From contig NC_061869.1 in the NCBI RefSeq assembly GCF_907164915.1, forward strand, positions 10,837,721 through 10,901,720: a DNA stretch of 64,000 nucleotides. Reading direction: 5' to 3'. A program made the position numbers and the translations under genes. The stretch's first letter is position 1; every line of letters starts with the position of its first letter. This DNA comes from Impatiens glandulifera (taxonomy: Eukaryota > Streptophyta > Magnoliopsida > Ericales > Balsaminaceae). Below the pieces are notes generated by a model, which made no database searches, was not told the origin of the DNA, and saw only the letters and a list, made by a program, of their open reading frames with translations. Positions 58,258 through 64,000 of this stretch are shown here, in pieces.

Positions 58258-58345
58258 TTGTTTAGTAAATGCGTTAATAATTGCGTAGATGTTTGTTTAG
58301 TAACGAAAGTTGTTGTACAATGCGTTAATTGCGTAGATGTCATCA
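58258..58345. repeat. Small duplication of the MMP2 3' end
   Basis: 'gtttgtttagtaa' then 'atgcgttaa(taa)ttgcgtagatg' occurs at 58,258-58,292 and again at 58,290-58,340. The first copy is shorter by about 17 bp and lies just past the stop codon. Copy A lacks it. Confidence 0.7.
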
Positions 58346-59244
58346 CGCTGTAAAATTCTTTTGGTAACCCCTCGTTTTGCATATGGCCACATTACGGCAG
58401 AAGGATCACTACTATGCATAAGACCAAGTATGTGTCCTAGCTCATGCACCGCAACTGTTTCAATGTCCCTTTCCCAAGGCAACAAACGCCTTGCTCCGTT
58501 CGACCAAGGAAGGTCTGCCCTGAAATGGAGCTTTCCTACAGGGGGATGATATGCGTAAGCCATCATTGTTGAGTCCTGTAGAAATGGGTAATAATCCTCA
58601 CTAGGGTAACTAGTGAAACTTAGTTGAATATCTGCATTTCTATAAGCATCACTTCTTATAAAATTGAACTTCGTGACCTTTTTCCAACTGTAAAGCGCAT
58701 AAGTAATTGGATTAATAGCGTCTGATCGCGTTCCGGGTGCTACAGTCCAGGATAGTCGGAGTTTCGACCACCTAGGTTGTCCATACATATTGTAGTTCAA
58801 ACCACTTTTATAAGGGTCCCGAACTAACTTCACCCCGTGTTTGACGAGACATTCATTAACCAAATCAGGGAAGCCGCACCGGGGTTTAACCATTAGTGAC
58901 AAAGTTTTCTCGTCTAAAATCCCCGAAACATTGAGACGAAAAAACTGTTGAAATTTTTTAATTGCTTTCTCCATGGCGTGATCCAAAATATTAGAGTCGT
59001 TCGATGTGAAACTACTCGTTTGGTAACAACCATCATTGGAGGAGGGACCAAAATAACCATATTTAGAAAGATAATTTTTCACTTTATCAAGTTTCTTAAC
59101 TTTGTCACCTCTCTTGGAACCCAATAAATGTTTCATAGAGTTGAAAGATAATAATGAATTATCATTAATAGATGATGATTGGACAACTAGAAACAAGTCC
59201 AAGACAAAGAGTAACAAAAGAATACATATTTTGACCGTATTCAT
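58297..59244 (-). CDS. Matrix metalloproteinase 2 (plant MMP, M10A), intronless
   Basis: 315 aa, ATG at 59244, TATAAAAT at 59302-59309 (minus strand). Paralogue of the gene at 32,225-33,157, alike along its whole length. Signal peptide 1-25. Prodomain with GYFGPSSNDGCYQT. Cysteine switch PRCGFPDL with Cys123. Catalytic HELGHILGLMH (His267, His271, His277; Glu268). Met-turn Met285. Same NNFRY end without a GPI tail. The region of the structural metal sites is again unusual and has diverged most from copy A: 'TSYPSEDYYPFLQDSTMMAY', AYHPP, HFRADLPW and a five-residue-longer insert GARRLLPWER before the active-site helix. Since both copies are intact, the enzymes may differ in stability or substrate. 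Confidence 0.93.
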   Translation of the reverse strand: MNTVKICILLLLFVLDLFLVVQSSSINDNSLLSFNSMKHLLGSKRGDKVKKLDKVKNYLSKYGYFGPSSNDGCYQTSSFTSNDSNILDHAMEKAIKKFQQFFRLNVSGILDEKTLSLMVKPRCGFPDLVNECLVKHGVKLVRDPYKSGLNYNMYGQPRWSKLRLSWTVAPGTRSDAINPITYALYSWKKVTKFNFIRSDAYRNADIQLSFTSYPSEDYYPFLQDSTMMAYAYHPPVGKLHFRADLPWSNGARRLLPWERDIETVAVHELGHILGLMHSSDPSAVMWPYAKRGVTKRILQRDDIYAINALYNNFRY

Positions 59245-60829
59245 GTTTGTGATTTGATTTGTTACTTAGTTCTTGATTTTTGTTTCACGATTTGTTTATT
59301 CATTTTATAGACATTTTTTTTAATCAAAAGATTTTGTTAATCTTATGTATAAATCTATTTGATTGTAATATTATAAATTTCACTATTTTATCGTTCTAAA
59401 ATAGTTAAAAGATACTAAATATTATAGTAAATAAAAGTCTTTTTTTTTCTCTTTTTAAAAACATATTAAATAATATTATAACTGGACAACTGGCCAGGCA
59501 TGTATAAAAAAACAAGAATTCGACGCAACATAATATTTGATATTAATTATGTTAAACTATATGAACTATGTCATGAAGGTTAACACTACACTTACAAATT
59601 TTTATTTCAATTCAAATAAAAAATTACAACAAATCATAAATTTCTGGAAAAACAAATCAAATCAAACCATAACATAAAAATATAAAACAAATATAAATAA
59701 ACTGGTTAGAATTAAGCTAATTCTGAATGAAAATAAGGATGTGATCAGTAAATAAAATCAAATAAAAATCACACTCAATTCAAACTTTTAATCCAAATTA
59801 TAATTATATGTTAATTGTTTAATTAATATTTATGTCCAATTAGAAAATTAAAGTAATAATGTTACGACAAACATTCAACTATTTGCCTACCAATTGATTA
59901 AGGCATGGACTATTCAAGTATTGAATGTCTAACCTTGCAATAATGTTAAGTAGTTATGGATTAAGTGAAAATGAATGTAAATAAACTTGAATGATTTTAT
60001 GGTTAATGTAAATAAACGCTTGAATAATGTTACGATAAACATTCAACTAATTGTCTGCCAATTGATTATCGCATGGAATTGAATAGTCTAACATTGCATT
60101 TCATCAAATCAACATAAAACAATGAGACCATTAATGTTAAGTAGTTATGAATTAAGTGAAAATGAATGAGCAATATTTACTATATAAATAAACGTTTGAA
60201 TGATTTTATGGATTGTTTAATTCACATAAATTTTTGTGTAGAAATTATGAAATTAATGTGGTAGTTAATGATTTTTTTATTTAGAAATCAGTTAAAATTA
60301 TTTTGGTTATTATTAAAACCAATTGATTTTAATTTTTAGGGTTAAATATATAATTTTGTGTTTCATTCTAAATTATATATTTTAATCCTTGATTTTTTTT
60401 TCCTAAAACTATTTTAAGATAAATAAGTACAACATTTATCTTAAATAATTTTATTTTATTATTTTGACATTTTCCCTTAATTATTTAATCTTTAAATATT
60501 ATAATAATTAGGTAATTAAGTGTTTAAATTGGACTTTCCATGGGATTAATTATTTTTATTTTTATTTTATAAATTGGTGTGTATACTTTTACCATAATAA
60601 CGAGAGTCTAAGTGAACAATAAATAATGATTTCAATATTTCAACTATCTATATGAGAGAATTTTTTTTTAATAACATGTCTATATCTCATATAAACAATT
60701 TTGTTCTCATATATATGAATAGAAAGGAATAATGTAAGGTGAACAAGAGCATATATTATATATTATGTTATATGGATGAGAGAAAAACGGTCATCATAAT
60801 TGAGCGCTCCCTAGTTGTTGATTCTCTTT
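59245..60829. other. MMP2 upstream and intergenic region
   Basis: Homologous to 33,158-35,529 but without the MITE (empty site about 60,085) and without about 200 bp found in A. No gene seen. Confidence 0.6.
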
Positions 60830-60849
60830 ATTTTTCTGACCATTTCCAT

Positions 60850-61145
60850 TAATGCATTTCATGGAATACGGCTTGTTTTGCTAAAAAAAAAATGATTGAG
60901 TGCTTCCTTAGTGGTAATGACATACTCCACGTATGCTTTAGACACAATAAATAGATCATCCGTAAAATATGTGTGTGTTAATTGCATCCCTTCAATGTGG
61001 GTGAAAGATAAATGATCGACTTTTTAATTGTATATTTGAAAACGCAATAAAAATCTTCATGATAAAGAAAAAAGGATAATGGATGTTTTATCTCCTTTAT
61101 CTACCATGACTTCAAGACAACGCAAAACATTTTTTTAATCAAATA
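60850..61145 (-). pseudogene. LINE reverse-transcriptase fragment, copy B
   Basis: Minus-strand counterpart of 35,592-35,870. The FTDD-like region and 'VSKAYVEYV' remain recognisable, but small indels (for example around 60,980 and 60,885) break the frame, so it is more decayed than copy A. Confidence 0.75.
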
Positions 61146-62250
61146 AACTTTATAGTCAAAAAAGATTATAAATAACTTTAACAAATATAAAGATGTGTGC
61201 TACATTTAAAAAAAATGGCTTCATGCAGAATTCTTGAACAACATATAAAATGTTATAAACAAAAATGATTCAAAAAACTCACAAACATCTACAAAACATA
61301 ATTAGAAAAATAAACGATAAACCATGCTAACAAGAACATCATATTAGTATTAGTGTAATTTGTTATGCTTATAAATTTTTTTTATATGTGTTTTAGATCT
61401 ATTTATATTTTGAATTTTTTATGTGTAATATTTAATAATAGTGAATTTTTATTTTGAAATTTTTATGTGTAATATTTAATAATAGTGAATTTGATTTGGA
61501 CAAAATGTTTTGTGATTTTTACTCTTTTATTTAAAGAGGTGTTCCACTTCAAAATTATGTGTTATTTTATTTTATTTCTTTTTAGTCCTATATTAGTTTG
61601 ATTACATCAAAAATATGCATTTTATTGTATTTAATATATTTAATTAACTTTATATTTAAATTTAAAAATAAATATATGTTATAATAATATTTATCCTTAT
61701 AAAATAAAATATAATTCTATTAATAAATATTATTAATAAAATAACATGATTAAATATGAAATTTATAAATTAAATAAATATCTCATTTATAAAATTACAA
61801 GATGAAATTAATTTTATTAACTAAATAAAAATTAAATTTATAAAATTAATATTCAATCTAAAAAGTTTTTTGGTTTAAGAAATTTAATCTATATATATAT
61901 ATATTTAATGACGCTTAATTTAAAATGTTTGAGGTGTACAATTATTTTATATTTTATAAGATTTAAAACTATTTTTTTTACTATAATTATTTGATTTTTT
62001 TTCAAAACAGACATAATGAAGTCTAATATGATGTTAAGTTCATGTCAAATATAAAATACGACTCAAAACATAGTAAGAACAACTTTAAAACCAAAACTCC
62101 TTATAACTTTTAAATAGAGTAAATATTTTAGGAACGCTATGAAAATAGACAAGAGAGTTGGTTGATGGAAGAATACTACTAATCGAGGTATTCAAATACT
62201 GTCAAGTTGATATTTTAACCGTTTCTAGAAGTATTAGTGGGTTGAAAACC
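61146..62250. other. Intergenic, part of duplication copy B
   Basis: AT-rich. Around 61,405-61,490 a 38-bp unit ('tttttatgtgtaatatttaa' plus 'taatagtgaattt') is doubled, unlike copy A. No gene seen. Confidence 0.5.
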
Positions 62251-62270
62251 ATTTATTAAAAATGTGTTAG

Positions 62271-62564
62271 TTGAGTCCATTCTATGAAACAAGTAGAGCT
62301 TTAAGATGTTATAAAAGTCAAACTATATTGACGAACAAGATAATGTGGCAAGAAAGTATTTTGGTTTCACATAATTTTAACCAGAAAATGTGTGAAATAA
62401 AATTGAACAAGTATGTGATCCTCAATGAAGCGTCATTTAAATTTGTCGAAGGAATGAGGTTTATGAGATTATTACATGAAGTACAACTGCGGTTCAAGGT
62501 TCTTGATCGAAAGAAAGTTGCAGGTATGGTTTTTGATTTATTCTTAGTTGAATTGATTTTTTAA
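62271..62564 (+). pseudogene. hAT transposase N-terminal-type fragment, copy B
   Basis: Counterpart of 36,874-37,182. The frame is open for about 97 codons with the same FNQKMCEIKLNKYVILNEAS core and FKFVEG. A TAG lies just before it, where copy A has AAG. Confidence 0.55.
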
Positions 62565-63687
62565 GTTAATATGTTTCTTAGGTATCAAAGGTATAATATC
62601 GATACCGTGCTAAAATTATGGTATACTTTAAGCAAGGTAAGATAAAGATATGCATTTTTCTTTACCGAAGGCTAGGCGGCAAGTGTTGAAAGGACTGAAG
62701 GGAAGGACTCATACCAGGTGCGTAAATATAAAGTTGGATTGCCTTCCAAAGGCCTCTTAAAATGTAGTTGAACATCCTCAATAGGTCCGACTGCTATGGT
62801 TGATGCCCCACCTCAACTTCATGAGGAAGGCCTAATTGTTCACACATATCTCTTCGAGAGCTACTTAATGCCTTACTTGGGACTGACTGACTTCTATCTA
62901 ACAACAATTCTGCCTTCTGGTGGGGAGGTTATCGGAAGCAAGGAAGAGCTCACGATTTACTAGCATAATCATTATTATTTAACTTCTTATAATGGAAAGC
63001 TGCAACTGAGGTTAATACTTTTTTATAGGTATCCTTATTATCACTATCCCTGGGCCTAGTAGAAAATACTATTAGACTTAGAGTATAATCACATTCTCCT
63101 AAATAAAAATATATCTTAACAAATATCATATATTTTTTTAATAATTATATTTTGATATTTATTTCAAATTATAAAATTCTATATTTATAATATTTAACTA
63201 AATTAATATATTAAATAATAATGTACATATTAATAATTTAAAAAATACTTAACATATTATACTAACTTAACTCATTCAGTTGGATTAATAATCTATATAT
63301 AAACTAGTAAATAAACACAAAATAATAAAAAAATTAATTTAAATTCTTCCCAAAATTATTTTCAATTACTTTTATACATATGTTATTTAAAGTTTTTAGA
63401 ATAATAGAGTGATACTATAATCACTAAAACTTACCTACCTAATTTATAGATTTTAAATAATTATTTTTGAATAAATAAATTTAAAATAATTAAAATTAAG
63501 GCAAAAATATGATTACATAATTTGTTAAATTAATTATTGTAATAATTAAATTCCAATTTAAAATAAAGGCCAAAGAAAAATAAATTAATTAATTTGAGAT
63601 AAATGTTATATTTATTTTATCTCAAATTAATTTTAAGGACTCAAAATATTAAATAAATAATTTAGGATAAATGTTGTACCTATTTTA
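62565..63687. other. Intergenic plus LTR-like repeat R4
   Basis: Counterpart of 37,183-38,314. The unidentified conserved block is at 62,570-62,960 and the start of the LTR-like repeat at about 63,150-63,687. Confidence 0.5.
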
Positions 63688-64000
63688 TGTTAGGATCGGG
63701 TACAATAATAGAGATTGGGTCTGACTATGTTAGACGATTACACACACTACTTCGATATTAACTCTGTTAGAAGTTAATATCTAGTTTCTATTCTACACAA
63801 GTCTTCGCAAACTCTTGAACCGAGTTCAAGTGCAGAAATGTTTGTTTGGACTTGAAGCAGCAAGTAAGTGGGAATCAAGGAAAGAAACACAAGACATAAG
63901 AGATTTATGGATCTTCGGAGTAAAAGCTCATACGTCACCCATTATTCTCAACCTTGAGAAGGATATTTACTAGAAGATTTAGTTTAATACAATATTTGTA
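63688..64000 (-). mobile_element. Ty1/copia LTR, copy B (cut by the window end)
   Basis: TGTTAGGATCGGGTACAATA begins directly after TTTTA (63683-63687), exactly as at 38315 in copy A. Only the first 313 bp are visible. Confidence 0.9.

Larger units (their letters stand above)
57140..64000. repeat. Segmental duplication, copy B (runs off the window)
   Basis: Colinear with 30,840-38,640. It starts where 'ttaaatcggacattgccatc' meets 'ttaaatcggatattttcatc' of copy A, and ends only because the window ends. Confidence 0.92.

Overview
This window looks like nuclear DNA of a dicotyledonous plant. It is AT-rich and full of (TA)n tracts and plant transposons: LINE, Ty1/copia of SIRE/Maximus type, Tat/Ogre-like LTRs, hAT MITEs and a CACTA end. 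The few host genes are typical plant types: an AIR12-like DOMON protein, intronless matrix metalloproteinases (MMPs) and TETRASPANIN-8-like sequences. Everything here was read by eye from sequence and translation; no database search was run.

Layout. 1-3,130: AT-rich, with one promoter-like island (G-box, TATA, CT-rich leader, tiny ORF). 3,140-5,760: 5'-truncated, decayed LINE. 7,435-8,746: four-exon gene with two cystatin-like segments. 10,798-11,523 (-): AIR12-like gene whose upstream region is tandemly duplicated, including its start codon. 12,352-13,369: non-autonomous hAT-like element, followed by a decayed hAT transposase tail (13,808-14,157). 16,365-16,893 (-): tetraspanin pseudogene 1. 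17,560-29,070: nested retroelement debris with Tat/Ogre-like LTR copies, a copia pol fragment, a 30/28-bp minisatellite, a copia LTR carrying a hairpin-rich array, and a duplicated LTR/PBS junction. 30,840-40,390: duplicated segment A with MMP1. 40,602-54,413: a nearly complete 13.8-kb Ty1/copia element. 54,414-55,129: a CACTA-type end. 55,201-55,954 (-): tetraspanin pseudogene 2. 57,140-64,000: duplicated segment B with MMP2, running off the window.

How the parts relate. Segments A and B are colinear: MMP gene, LINE fragment, hAT-like fragment, LTR-like repeat and solo LTR in the same order. Two tetraspanin remnants sit on the same side of the two MMP genes, so a TET-MMP module was probably duplicated and then pulled apart by transposons. 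Both MMP genes are intact while nearly everything around them is broken.

The best candidate for something undescribed is the 6.3-kb region between pol and the 3' LTR of the copia element. It holds three divergent copies of one accessory ORF family, each with its own TATA-like box 68 to 116 bp upstream of its ATG. The third is much longer, with a predicted coiled-coil tail, and is interrupted by a frame-preserving hAT MITE. A hAT MITE carrying a tRNA-Gly(GCC)-like fragment, with its empty site preserved in segment B, is the second highlight.
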